A stretch of DNA of 64,000 nucleotides from Allodiplogaster sudhausi (GCA_945643635.1 CALZFC010000005.1:6271001-6335000), one strand, 5' to 3'. Counted from the stretch's first letter, positions 46,686 through 61,100 are shown. Numbers and translations are program-made. Notes: generated by a model not told the origin, from the sequence alone.

Positions 46686-49053
46686 AACAGACAGGAGAGA
46701 GAGAGAGAGATGGAAACAGACAGGGAGAGATTAAAAGGAAAGTGATAGCCGAGTGAAAGAGAGAGATGGAAAGTAACAGTTGAGAGAGAGAGAAACAAAC
46801 AGAACGAGAGAGCAAAGCATTGTGTAGAGAAAAGATATACCCCCTTCCCTTTATAACCCGATTTCACGGGTTTGCCCGCGGGGTTCTATTTTATTTTATT
46901 TAAGACAGCCTATCGAGGCTCGAGCAGGGCGCAATACAGTGCTGTACTAGGAAATTTTTGATTTTTAAAATTGCTGAAAACTAGACCATTTGTACAACTC
47001 GACATGCTCTTCAAAACTGTATAGTTTTGAATTTGAAAAAAAAATTCTGTTCGAGTTAGCTGTATTTTTGTTTTAAAATTCACATGCCCATAAATCAGTT
47101 ATTTCTTAATATTTTTGAAATCTCTTTTTTGCAATATATAGATTTCTAAATCCTCTTTAAAAAAGGTGTTGGTGACTTTTTCGTGCAAAAACTTTAAAGC
47201 GGCAAAAATCGCAAAAATAAATTTTTAAAGATGGTTTTTCGGGGTTTTCAGGCCGAAAAGCCTCCGCGGGGTAGGTAAGCTGTTCATAGAAAGAAAGTCC
47301 ATTAAATTTGCTACAAAGCTAGCCAACTTTAAAAAAAATCGAAGGGTACGTATTTTGAGTATTTGCACTTTGGCAATTATACTCAACCTCCAACCTTCCA
47401 TGCAAGAGGTCCGGGTTCGAACCCCGTTCGGGGCAAAGTTTTTGCAATGTTTTGCAAACAAGCAATAAACATATTTTCGGTCGGAAATTGATGGCTATTC
47501 ATCTTATAGCCCCATAGCCTTGCTCAAACTTTGTATTTTTATTTTATTTTCACCAACTGAAAGTTTCTTCATGGTGAACTGTGCTCGGTCAACATAAGCA
47601 TGTTTATTCCAACGCTTTGCAATGGCAAAGTAATGTGGTGGAATTATAGAATCTCTACAAGAATGCTCTTTTTTATATAGAATCATGGAATGCTCTTTTT
47701 CGAGCAGAATTCTTTCGAGCTGACTGACGCAAGTGCGGAGTGTCTTAATTGTCAACAAGAAATAGTCTCTCTTATATGATAGAGCTTTATTCCTTGGACC
47801 AGATCTTGTACAGAGCAAGACCATACAATCGTTTTGGTAACGAACTCTGTACAGCGCGGTCTATTTAAAGGGGTAATTATCCCACGCCGTACACGGGCCT
47901 AATGTTACGACTCAGACGTAAGTTTGTAAATTTCAAGAAAATGATGAATAATTTTGTCAATGACAGTAATTTTATGTACATATATTCCAATTTCCCAAAT
48001 GATGAGTGAAAATATTGTAAAGTCTGTGAATGTTAATAATGTAATAGAGTAATTTCGAAGTGAACAACATGCTAATAATGTTGTTTGGATAATTGATATA
48101 TGTCATGAAAATTCATGAAGATAGATATAGATATTTAATGACGAGAACGAAGGATATCAATTCGATGAAGGATCCATTCTCGAAACTGAGGAAGCATTTG
48201 AATGCTGGCATGAATAGAGATAGTACCTTCAGGAATCTCTAAAGTGCGTTCGATGTTGTGTCGATGATCGAGGCCCTTAGTGAGTTCGATTCGAGTAGTT
48301 GCAATACAAGGGTCATGGATCTCCCTAGACCCCCCCCCTTCTGTTTCACGTTTCCTTGTCTCTCTTCTATTCTATGATCAGAGAGATACATATAAGTAAT
48401 GTTATCTAAATTTCTCTCCATATGCCTATTCATTGCCTCTTCATATGATTCTTCATCTTATGCGTAACGTGAGAAAAATTTTCATTCAGGGAATCATAAA
48501 GCATCATTCCTCAAATTGCATACACACGGAGCAGGAAGTTCGGTTGCCCCCACTCGCAAAACGAACTTTGTAGTGAAAAATCGGAACCGGCACTTCAAAG
48601 TTCGTTTTCCTGTTACTAAGCTGAGTTCGCTTTGCATGCACTGAGAAGTGCGGCGTGCGAGTATCAAGAAACCGAACTTTGCCGGGCCGCCCGGGCTTGG
48701 CAGCGGGCTCGCTACCCCCCTTCCTTCTCTGCTACCCTCCTGCATTCCAATGCTCCCTCCTTTCACCCACCCTTCTCTGCTGCCCCTTCCATCTTTCTTT
48801 CTTTCTATTCAGAAGATGGTAATGTGCAAAACGATCTGCTAATTTCATTTTTGCAGTATTTATCAATTTACAATCAATGTACAAAACACGGGATTCAACA
48901 ATGTAATTGGGGCCACACAACCATTAAATATAGGGGAGTTGGGGTACTTGACGAGGGGGCTGCCAGGCACGAGTATAACTGAAAACAATGTATTTGTCGT
49001 TGGCAAAAATGCTCAAATAAAACAGAAAGAGAGAGCGAGCAAGAGAGAGAGAG

Positions 49054-49120
<67 letters not shown>

Positions 49121-52100
49121 TAATACATACCAGCTTTGGCGGCGGTGGTGGAGGAGGACTCGACGCCACAGCCGCAGAGATGGCGAAGGACTTCTTCGGG
49201 GAGGTACGCGGCCAGGTCACGGGCCTGCAGGAAACAGAAATGTTAGGGTGGGTGAAAGGAAGGAGTGCAAAAGAAGCAAATCGATTACGCTTCCAGATGA
49301 CATGGGCAGAAACAAAACTTCACTTACAGATAGTCATACACTTGCAAAGTGGATCTTATTTTTTTAGTGGATCTGAAAGAATCCCAGGCTATGAATCCAA
49401 CAAATTCTGTCAACACAAAACTTTTTCAAACGTATGCTTGGTTTGTTGATTATAACACATACATATAAGCATAACTATAAAGAAAAAAAGAAATTCCTAA
49501 CCTTGTGGAAGTGAGAGACACTCGCAGCCACCGCGGCCACTTAAGAAGGAGAGGAGGGGCTGCCACTTGCATTCGATTCGCAATCGCCGCTCGACTTCGA
49601 TCACCTGAGGAATGATTTTAAAAAAGAGTTTCATATTGCACAATCTAGAAAAAAAACTGCTTGCTTATTCAAGAAAGAATGAAGACTCATCAGGAGTGAT
49701 CAATGTGTCTTTCATTCGTCATATAAAAAAAACATGTAATATTTGAGTGCTTAAAAGAGTAGAAGGCACAAAATGACAAAACAATAAGCTGAGTGTTCAA
49801 GACAATCCAGCAAAGACTAGCAGCTACTCGTCGGTCGCGATGCCATCGCGACGACCACCGTCGAGTCCATCAAGCGCCACGGTTTTGCGCGGACTTCACG
49901 CAGATCTTGAAAAATTGTATACTCAAAGAGATCAAGAGGATTTCTACAAAATCCAAGTCCATAAAAAGTGGAAAAGGTGCAATAATTTGAGGCATAAGAG
50001 GCATAGCCACGAACAGTATAAATTATATTAACAAAAAAAGAATAAAAACAAAAACAATCAATTACAAACAGACCCCAGATGTTGGCCCTCGCGTCCCGAG
50101 GCGCCGGCGGAGGCGCTCTCCGACGACTTCCGCAATGTCGCCACTAAAAGTAGCTTAAGATATCAATAATACATTGAATAATTACGATAAAAAGGTTTTT
50201 TTATTAAGCGGAACAACGAAATGTAAAAAAAGAAAGAAGAAAACGCGTCCAAACTCGTATGAATGCCGAGCACACATTGTCAGCCTGAGTATCGCGCAAT
50301 CCATTTCAGTTGATGCGCAGCCGCATTTTCTTGGCGCGTTTGCCGAGTCAAAGCGATAACTGCGACTGAGTGTTGCTTTCTTGGATTGTTTCTTTTTCAT
50401 ATTTGCTTTGATTTTAAACTCCTACTCTCTTTCGTCTAACACTTATTGTTAGTATTAACTGCCTCCCTTTCTTCTTTATCTCCATAGCAGTAACAGCCGA
50501 CTGTTCGAATAAGTTGAAAGGCTGATGTCTTGTAAATGAAAATAATATTTTGCCATTCTAGGTTCTGCGAACCCTGAGCGCGGCTGCACGGCAGATCGAA
50601 CGCGAGCAAGAGGAGCAGAAGGCAGCAGAGGAGAGAGAGGCTGCTGCGGCCGACGAGGACGACGGAGAGCTGACGAAGTACGCGGGCTCGCCTACGACAT
50701 CAAGGAGTTCAGGCCTACTGTACTCCCGGTCGTCTATCGAGTCCTCAACAGGCTCAACGATAAGGTTACAGATGATCGAGCAATTCTTAGAGGAGGGTTT
50801 GAGATTTCTTTCACCTCTCTCTCTCACCCTCGCTTTCCAACTCATCTCTCTCTCTCCCTCTCTCTCTCACTCATTTTTATGTTTTTTAACCATTGTACTG
50901 TAATCTATCTTAATTTTTCTGAATGTCAACTCCATGGAGGCGGCGACGGCAGCCTCCATTCGTGCTCACTTCAAGAAGGCTGGTCGAGAGGAAGCAGCAG
51001 AAGAAGAGCAAGAACATCATCAAGTCCCCCAATTCATGGCCGGCATGAACACCTTCTAGTTCTTCCGGTTCTTTAATCTCTTACTTAACATTATTGAAAC
51101 ATTTTTTTAAAGATTAATATTTAAAATAAACTAAAAAATATGTTTATCTAGTTATTGAATTATGCTCCTCGTCAATTGCTCTTGCATACGTGTGATATTT
51201 ACGTTCACTGTAGGCCTGATTTTTGAAGTGCTTTGCCTTGATCCTTCAATAGACTTCTTTTCCAAAGATTCACTTATCGCTTTCTCCTTTCGTTGTTGAG
51301 TTATTCTTTTAGTATTACAAGTATTTATTTGCTTGTAAAATTTGACCCCATCTTTTCAATTTTTTTTTACAAATAAACTCTTGTAACAGCCCGATGCTTG
51401 CGTGACTCGGAACAGCAGCCAACAACTTAAGCGGAAGATGTTCAGGGAAGAGAAAAGAAGATGGGGAAGTAAATTAGAGCGAGAGAGAGGGAGGCGGAAA
51501 GGGATGAGGAGGGGAGTTGTAGAGAGGGAGGAGAGAGCGCTAGAAGGAGAGGGGGGAACAGGATGAGGAGCGGAGCTGTAGAGAGAGGGGGAGAGAGATA
51601 GACAGAGATAAAGATGGGCTGACAAAGAGAAAGAGAGACGGAGAGACAGACAGAGAGTGAGAGAGAGAGAGCGAGAGAGACAGAGACAGAGAGAGAGAGA
51701 CAGAAAGAAAGGGAGACAAACAACAGACATAAAGAGAGACAGGGAGAGAGAGTGAGAGATAGAGGAACAGAGACCGAGAGAGAGAGAGAGAAGGTGAGAG
51801 TGACCCGCATCCAAGTCACTCACACTTGACGTACATGAATTCGAATATTCGAATATTCGAATAATCTAAAGTGCGGATAGAACGAACTTATGTCCGGCAA
51901 GTTCGCTTTCCGCCTGAAAGTTCGTTTCTGTCGTTTTTAAAGTACGTTCTCTGCGTACTTAAAAACGACCTTTCCCGCCAGCCGGGCAAAGTATTATACT
52001 TTCTGCGCTGTGTGTACCATGGCGGAACCACGCTACTCCGGGCGCCTCAAGAATACGCTAGCAGACTGGGCTTTTGGTGCCATTATCCCAGAACCCGTTA

Positions 52101-55100
52101 CCATCTACATACAATATACCTCATCAAAATTCGCCTCATCGAAGTCACTTCAAATGACAGTGTCACATCCCTTCAGCGAATTATACGCCACTCTACGATC
52201 TGATTTGGCAAGAACCACTATGAAGAAGGTCGAATATAACCGCAGCCACCACAGCTGCGTAACTAACGTTTACTTTCCTCATCCGCTAATGTACGGATGT
52301 GCAGCAGAAGTTGATTACATTCAACTGAACTTCTATCCAGACGAAGCTATTCACGATCCTAAACGCTTTTCTTGTATCGCAACTACTCGAATCGAACTCA
52401 CTAAGGGCCTCGATCATCGATACAACATCGAACGCACTTTAGAGATTCCTGAAGGTACTATCTCTATTCATGCCAGCATTCAAATGCTTCCTCAGTTTCG
52501 AGAATGGATCCTTCATCGAATTGATATCCTTCGTTCTCGTCATTAAATATCTATGTCTATCTTCATGAATTTTCATGGCATATATCAATTATCCAAACAA
52601 CATTATTAGCATGTTGTTCACTTCGAAATTACTCTATTATATTATTAACATTCACAGACTTTACAATATTTTTACTCATCATTTGGGAAATTGGAATATA
52701 CATACAATTACTGTCATTGACAAAATTATTCATCGTTTTCTTGATATTTACAAAGTTACGTCTGAGTCGTAACATTTGGCCCATGTACGGCGTGGGATAA
52801 TTACCCCCTTAAATAGACCGCGCCGTACAGAGTTCGTTACCAAAACGATTGTATGGTCTTGCTCTGTACAAGATCTGGTCCAAGGAATAAAGCTCTATCA
52901 TATAAGAGAGACTATTTCTTGTTGACAATTAAGACACTCCGCACTTGCGTCAGTCAGCTCGAAAGAATTCTGCTCGAAAAAGAGCATTCCATGATTCTAT
53001 ATAAAAAAGAGCATTCTTGTAGAGATTCTATAATTCCACCACATTACTTTGCCATTGCAAAGCGTTGTGTGCAAGTTTCTGCCCTTGATCATCTTGTATT
53101 GATCGATGAAGGGCTTGACTCGCTGACTCGATTGTTTCCACTTCACAATGACATGTAGTTTAACTCGTCGAAGAACAAGAACAGATTTATTGCTTCCAAA
53201 TGATCCTTGATATCAGTCCAGAAATTAATCTCTATACGTCAAGGTAACAGAATTAGAGTCTAGATTCTATACTAGGACCTTAAGCTGAAAGATGGAGGAG
53301 GATATGGATTGTAATAAAGGAAGAAAGAATAAATGAAATAAATGTAAACCCTGAAAAGGAGGAATGGAAGAAACAAAGAAAGAAAGAAAGAAAGAGGAAA
53401 GGGTTTTACCGGGGTGGCCTTGCGCCAAAGAAGAGAGTGGGGTGTGTGTAGAAGAGGAAGAGAAGAGAGATGACGGAGAGAGGGACGAGGAGCAGTGACT
53501 GGTTAGCCCTGCGTGCGCTTACTCCTGAGGCTCTTCCCTTAAAGTGACGGTCACAAACGTCCGAGGTAGCGGGAAGCCAAGAGATACGCGGAGAGGAAGG
53601 GTAAGAGGAAGATGACGAAAGAGTAGAGAGAAAGAGGGGAATGAGACAGATAAAAGGGGAATCAGGGAGATTCGCCTGATTGGAGACTTGAGAAGGAAGA
53701 GATCGGCATGGGAAAATGATATGAGGATGAATAACATTAAAGGAGAAATAACATGACACGCAACATAAATTAACAAAGAGAAAAAATGGAGGAGTGAAGA
53801 AGTGGACGAATTGAGATGACAAAACGAATCTTCTAGCTGCATGGAAATATATTAAGAAAAGTCTGCATCTGAGTGAATGGCAGAAATTTAAATACACCAT
53901 GGAGCGCAATTGCGCAGCAAAACACATAGTCATTCGCGTTGGAGCGAACACTGGGGCCGAGAAGAAAATAAAGGAAACATCAAAGAAAGGAAATGGAATT
54001 GGGGAAAGGGATGTGCATGTCGATCACTCACTGGCCTCGAGAGTGACAAAGGGACGGGTGGTGTGTCTCCTTTTTACAGAACAAGCATCGCGAGCTGGAG
54101 GGAGCGGTGCACTTGTGGACGTCTTCGAAGCCGATAGGAAGGAGACAGTTGTGACACAGCTCCAACATGCGCATCGTCTTGTTCCTGTCTCCGACGGTCA
54201 GAGAACATGAGGCCGGAGGGTGTGCTCCCTCGCAGAACGGACAAGCCTTCTTACGCTCCTTGCCTTTCTTGGCATCATCGTCCTCCTCACGAACAGGATG
54301 CTTCCGAGGAGGGTTGACAGTGCGAGGAGGAGGGATGTAGGGCTTGCGAACGTAAGGCTTAGGCTGGTAGCGAGGAATCGTGTGCGTAGAATGAGAAGAG
54401 GACGTAGAAGAGCGAGAGGCTACTTGCTCGAGACGAGCAATGATGGAGCCAATCGATTCAGTCCAGGACTCAAACTTATCATCGAGTCCGCTGATCTTCT
54501 CATCCAGTGTCGACAGAATGTCCGTGTGTGTGGCCAGCGTGGTGGAGATGAATTCGAGCTGAGGATCCAGAATCTGCTCGTCCTCCTCCGTCCGATGGAT
54601 GACATCGGTGGAGGAAGCACTCACATCCAGACCCTTCTGAATGAATACTCATCTCCTTTAGAACAGAATTCCACGCTGACTGTAATTACAGTACCTGGGC
54701 GCTCCTGATACGTCGCTTCTCAGAGAGTGGAGGTGGCGCAGGGATGAGTAGTCGCGGAGTGTTGGAAGAGTTGGTGGGCGGCTTGTTGATAACCTGGTCC
54801 ATCGCGGCCATTATTTTGTCGGCAGGCCCGCTCTTCTCGCCCATGTTCCTGCAGATGAAAGGACGACAGAAATGTTGTCTTCTCGAATGAAATAAATAGA
54901 ACTCTTCGCGCAAGAGTTCCATTAATAGACGCATCAAAAGAAGATGAAGAGAGATGAAGTAGAAACACAAATGAAGGAAGAATAACTCGTAGAACATCGA
55001 TATAAGTGAAAGTAGAGTTGGAGAGAGTAGATACAAGATATGTACAGGATCATCTAGCTTCGCAGTCATCACAGGCCTTTGCCTAGTGACGCTGCGGGGC

Positions 55101-58100
55101 GGCCACAACTGGCGCGCCATCCGTTGAGCTGGTGAAGTGTTTCTTCTTCGCACTTCTCTCCGGCTGTCTCCTTCTTCCAGTCGACTTACTATGCGACTTC
55201 GGTGAAGGGGAAACTGCGCCCGGGGAAGAAGAGACTGGAGAAGATGGCGAATTCCTGGTGCTGCCATCATCGGGAACACGACTATATACTTCCAATGGGA
55301 TGAGTAGGTTGGGAGGGCGAGTAACTACTCGTCCGCTGGACACCCTCAGAGTCACTTCTCGCTGGGACACAGACAAGATTCGTCCGTATTCCCAGTGACT
55401 CCTGGTCTGGTTGTCGTTCTTCAGTAAGACTATCTCATCAATTCGAGGGGAAGAAAGACGTGACGTCGCCCCTTGCTTCACATGACTCCTCGTTGCTGCG
55501 TCTGAAAGACGGATGAGATACTCTGTTCGCCATATCTTCCTGAGACGTGCAGCGTGCGAGAGAGAGTCTGTGTATGCACATTCGATAGCATATCGATTCG
55601 CCGAAATCCCAATTGCCTGGAAGTCTGGATCGTTATTCTTGTCCTCCGCTTCATCCACTACCACTGAGGTTAAGTGGATGGATGGCCAGAGGAAATCAAT
55701 TGGTCGGACTGTTACTATGGTGGTGGAGTTGGCATCCTTGAGTGCTGCGAGAGGGCGAGTGTTCACTGTAGCTTCTGCTTCTGCCAGTAGAGTTGCGAGA
55801 TCGTCTCGGGAGACGATTCGTCTGCCGATGGTCTTCTGAATAGCGAACTTGACACTGCCAATGAGCCTCTCGTAAGTCCCTCCCTTCCAGGGAGAGAATG
55901 CAGTGGTGAATGACCATTTGAAGTTCTTGTCTGCTATTTCTTCATTCACAGCATCTGAGATCTGCTTTGTTAGGAGATTCTCAGCCAGGCGGAAGGTTGG
56001 AGCCTGGTCTGACAATACTGTACGTGGTACTCCTCTCCGAGCACAGAAGCGTCTGAAAGCGTTCAGAAAGGTCCTTGCAGATAGATCCGTTATGAGCTCC
56101 GTCTGAATGGCTCGCGTGCTGAGACAAGTAATGAGCAGAAAGTAGGCCTTCTCTCTCTCCTTCTCACCCTTCACTGTGATTGGACCAGCAAAGTCTATTC
56201 CTATGTCAAGGAATGGACGGACGAGTTGTACCCGTTGAGGAGGAAGAGGGGGAGAGTCCGGATAACGGAAGGTCTTTCCATGTGCCTTCTTGCAAGTCAC
56301 ACAACGGGATATCACTGACCGAGCTCTTGCCACTGCCTTCGGTATCCAATACCGTAATCTAAGCTGGTTTACAGTATGCTGAGCTCCTGAGTGCATCTGT
56401 TGCTTATGCACATCTTCGATGACTAGTCGAATGAAATGTTTGGATTCTGGTGTGAATGGGAGAAAAACTGGAAATCTGGCAGAGTGGGAAAGATCCGCGT
56501 AATCAAGGCGCGCGTGCCCACATCTCCAGATCCCATGTTCGTCTTTGGAAGGCTTCAGTTGGCGATTGCCTGGTGAAAGTATGAGATGAATTGTGCTCTT
56601 CTGGTGGAGCTTCCAGAGACACAAGTCAGCTTCGTTCAGTTCTTCTCGGGAAGGAGGAACGACGACAGACTTCTCCAGTATCTGCCTTTCGTCCCTTGGA
56701 ATGCTGATTCTTCGTTTTAGCTGGCGGACGTATCTGAGAGCGAGGGCCGTTGCTCGTCTCAGTCTCTTCCAAGTTTGGACACGTCCTGCGTTGATAACAG
56801 TGCTGAGAAGGTAGGGAAGGGCCGGGGGAGGCTGAACTTCCGCTACTGCCGCCACTACTGCACTGTCGTCTATGACGTTCTCCTTGAATGCCTGTTGATT
56901 CTCCTTAACGATCTTCGGTAGTTCTTCAGTCAGCCAGTTCGGTCCGTGCCACCAAATCGACTCTGAGTTGTCGATTGTTGCTCCTTCGTTTGGACGGGTA
57001 GCCAAGTCAGCCGGGTTGTCCTCGGAAGCAACGTGGAGGACTCGGAGAACTGGCACATGAGAGTGTGTGGAAAGAAGAGTAATCGTCTCAGAGATATTTT
57101 TGAGAGTCTCTGCGACTCTGTTTCTGATGTAGACAGAACTGGCTTGTTTCTTGTTCATAAGCCATGACAGGGAAATCATACTGTCACTGAAAAGCACGAG
57201 ATGACAACTGGGAGGGTGAGGGAGGTTCTGGAATGCCTTGGCAGTGTACAGCAGCATCCTACTCGCCATGGTCATCGCGTTCGTCTCCGCTTTCGGGATT
57301 GTAGGAGCATGTTTCTCCTTCCGTGGCGCGATTGCTGATCGCGCAAGAAGAAGTCGGACCTCTCTTCCCGAACACCAGTAGACGCAGGCAGCCTGGGCCT
57401 GCTTAGAAGCATCCGCGAAGGCTACCAAGTAGCCTATTCCTTGCATCTGAAGTGGGCGTGGGAGAGAGAATTCGAATCGTCGGATTCTCTCGGCCATTCT
57501 GAGGAACTCTCTTGTGATTTCCTCGGTCGCGCGGTCATCCCATTTCTGCTCATTCGCCCAAATCTTCTGAATGTAGATCTTCATGGGGAGCATCAGAGGA
57601 CACAGGAAACCGCAGGGATCGTAATGGGAGGCCAGCTCGCTGAGAGCGTTTCTTCTCGTGACTTCTTGCTCGAGCTCCTTCTTCAATGACCCTGAGAGAA
57701 GAAGAGCGTCGTCTTCTTGACTCCATCTCTGGCCAAGCATCTTCTGTCGACCAAAGACTCCTCGGTCTTCTTCTGGAATGCTGATCTGGAAAGCAACGTC
57801 GTCAGAGTAGAACTCGCGGACATTCATTCCAATCGATGCGAAGAGCTGTTTGAGATAGTGGTAGATGTCCAGCTTATTCCAGTCGGTGGCGTCGACGAAT
57901 ATATTGTCGACGTAAGTGTTGTACTGTAGTTGATTCAGTACGTGCTGCTGGAGTGTGCTCAGTCCATCCTTCCTCTGCTCCATTTCAACCAGAGTTCTGA
58001 TTGAGGCGGCTAACAGATAAGGAGACTGGGTGGCACCGAAGGGAGCAGATGTGAAGCGGTAGATCTGCAAGTTGTCGATCGAGACTGGTTCAAGAGGGTT

Positions 58101-61100
58101 CTTTAGCCACATGAACCGGAAGAGGTCTCGCTGATCTTCATAGAGCCTTACTTGTAAGAATGCTGCTTCGATGTCTGCCATGATAAAGGTCCGCGTCGTG
58201 CGGATTCTCAGGAGAAGTGAAGGGATTTTCTCCATCTGGGAGCGACCAGGAGGCATCACTGAGTTCAGCGACTTGCCACCGGACTCGCTTGCACTCGCAT
58301 CGAAGACGATCCTTACTGGTTTCGATGGCTTGTCAGGGCGAAGGACTCCGTGGTGAGGAAGGTAGACTCTGAGTGGATTCTCGCACTTGCCGGGAGCGAC
58401 TGGCTCAATCTGCCCACTAAGGAGGTGAGCCTTGATGACAGAGTCGTAATGCTCCAGCATTCCCTCCTTCTTCGCCACTGCCTTCAAACGGACCCAAGCT
58501 AGAGTGTAGTTCTCGCTGATCTTGGGCGCGTCTTCTGTCAGAAAGTAGCGCGCATACATTCTTCCATCTTCGATTCGCGCGTTCTTCTGGAAGAATGAGT
58601 CGACAGCTTGGTCCATCAGTTCTCGCTGTAGCCTTTCTGGTCTTGCGTCGTCTGCGCAAGTGGCGGTATCTACCTCGAAGTACTCAGCTACTTGCTCGCT
58701 GAGCTCATCCATCGTGGATGCGATGTGGAGAACAGGAGTTGGCTCTCCATCTTCCGACTGGCGTGTCTGGCCAGCAATTATCCTTCCAAATTTGCTATGT
58801 AGTAGCCGTAGTCCGCTCGGGAGGACATCTGGAGGCTTCCCGAACTCCAAGATGTCGAGGCTAACGTCGGAACTGAGGACAGCATCAGGAGGGGAGATTG
58901 GCCCTCCTCCCTTTACCATTCGTTCTGCGAGGAGGAGCTTCTCCTTCCTGACGAATGCGAAGTCTTCGTGGCTGAGCTTGGTACTCTCGACTGCTGGCAA
59001 GGCTCGCGGGAAGACATGCGCTGGCACCTTCATGTAGCTGCCATCCGTCTTCTTCAGGGAGAGACTGACGATGTCGTACTTCGCCTTACCGCTTCCTTTG
59101 CCTCCAATTCCTTCGATAGACAGTGTCTTGCTGCCTACTGAGCGAAGACCGTGTCTCTTCACGAAATCTTCCGAGACGAGAGAGATGGTTGCGCCCGTGT
59201 CCAACATCACTCGAATCTGTCGCTCTTTGTTGTCCACTGCCAACGGGACAACTGCTGTCAGCAAGTTGCTCTTCTTGCTGTCTCCTGCTGTGACGAAGAG
59301 CGGGATGGAAGAGGAGACGACTGAGATCGACTCGCTCTGGAGGTCTTCGCGACCTTTCTTCTTCTCTTCGTGTTTCTCCGTCTGCACGAGATTCACCGGG
59401 CGTCTATGCTCGCCGGAGTCGTGATTTCTCGGTTGTCTGCAGAGAGCTTCGTGGTGGGGCTTCTTGCACCGTGTGCACAACTCTTTGCAGGTGGTAGCAT
59501 TGTGGCCTCTCTGGAGGCATCTGAAGCAAAGTCCCTTGTCTCTTGCTACCTTCGTCCTCTCGTCGACGGTAGGAACCGTTCTGCATCCTCTCGACAACTT
59601 GTGCTTCTCGCAGAATACACAATCGTCGTTGTTCTCGCGCGCGTGCTGAGTCTTCTCTGTTGGTCGCGACTGAAGTGGTTGCTGCTGGTAGGACTGGGAG
59701 TTGTTCCTTTGGAAGCGGTCGTGATTCCTGAATGACGACTGAAGCTGCCGGCTCTGCTTGAAGTTGTCATGGCTCCTGGATGACGACTGTCGAGACCGGC
59801 TGTGTTGTGCATTCCTGGATGCATTCAGAGAGTTCTTCATTGCGAGAGTGTACTCCTCGTTCTTGATGATTTCTGTTAACTTGGAGAGTAGGAGTCCGGT
59901 GGTGGAATTGGTCACAATTCCATTCTCATCTCGCTGTTCGAGCTGCCACCGGATGATCTCGTCCTGCGTTTTGTGAGAGAACTTCTCAAGTATCTTCATC
60001 TGTAGATGAGCGTCCGTCTGAATCGTCTTGGTGACTCGGTTCAGCTTCCTGACGATCGCGTGAATCTTGCTGAGGACCTCGCTCTGCTCATCCAGTGATC
60101 GTGCTCCAGGCGGAATCGCTTCTAGCTCTGCATAAATGGTGGGAAGAGCCAGGTTGTTTACTCCATATCTGCGATCGAGGAACCCGATGGCGTAGTGGTA
60201 GTCGTGACCACTGAGCGAAAGGCCGTCGAGCATGTTGAGCGCCTTTCCGGTGAGGGACATCTTCAAATACTGCATCTTGTCATAATTGGAGAGATCTTCT
60301 CTTCTGTCGATCGTCTCCTTGAAGTCAACCATGAAGGTCTCGTAGTCCTCTAAATCTCCGCTGAAGGTGCGGAGAGTGAGACGTGGCAGCTGTGGTCGGC
60401 GATCCTCTTGCCTGTCTCTGATCCGTGAGAACAGATCTTCTTCTTTGGGAGTCGGTTGTCGGTGCTGCTCCTTTCTCGCTGCATTCTGTGCAGCTTCCAG
60501 TTGGCGATCTTCGCCTTGTTCGCCGGGTCGCTCGCTCCTTTGATTCTGGAGTTGGAGCAGTTGTCGCTCGATCTGCCCTCTTCTCCACTCCAGATCATCT
60601 TCCGAATCCTCTTGGAATCGGTGGCTGGGTGAGGCGTGTGCGTCTTGCAGTGTCCTCGTCGATTCTTGTGGAGTCCTTGGCAGATTCCTTCTCTCCTCTC
60701 TCGCTGGCGGTCGGCTGTCATGCTCTTGTCTGACAACACTTGCTCTTCCACTGAGCGAGTACGGTACTCGGCTCTCCGTCCTCTCATTTGCTGAAGATCC
60801 CGCCTCTCTTGTGGGTGGGAATCGATGTGCCGGAGATGGGGAGGGAACCTGAGACCGTCTTAGTGTTCTCCACTCTTCTGCTGCTAAACGGTCGTCGATG
60901 AGTTGGAGGAGCCGAGTTGCTTCTGCCGTGGTATCTGCTCCGTCTTCCACAACTGTATTCCAGGAATGCACGGCACCGTGCACGCTCTCGAAGCCTTGCA
61001 GCTTCTTCTCCGCCGTGGCCTTTGACTGCTTGCATGTGAAGTTCTTGGCGTGCTCGTGGTACTTGGTGTACAGTTGGCAGTACACCTCGATATCTTCGTC

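Larger units (their letters stand above)
46904..48310. repeat. Left inverted arm of the 6.9-kb element
   Basis: Starts TTAA-GACAGCCTATC. The outermost 50 bases are less conserved between arms than the rest. It ends within the copy of the 175-aa gene. Confidence 0.85.

Noticed and set aside
47392..47436. Functional tRNA gene at the GGTTCGAACCC box
   Set aside because: No complementary 5' acceptor strand, D arm or convincing A box. It is treated as tRNA-like only.
53406..53951. 181-codon ORF in the LTR, repeated at 62605-63183
   Set aside because: It lies within LTR sequence and is duplicated only because the LTRs are identical. It is not a BEL gene that I can support.
54028..54844. Envelope glycoprotein for the BEL element
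   Set aside because: The ORF is in the env position but has no signal peptide, no membrane anchor and no glycoprotein cysteine pattern. Its knuckles are Gag-like.
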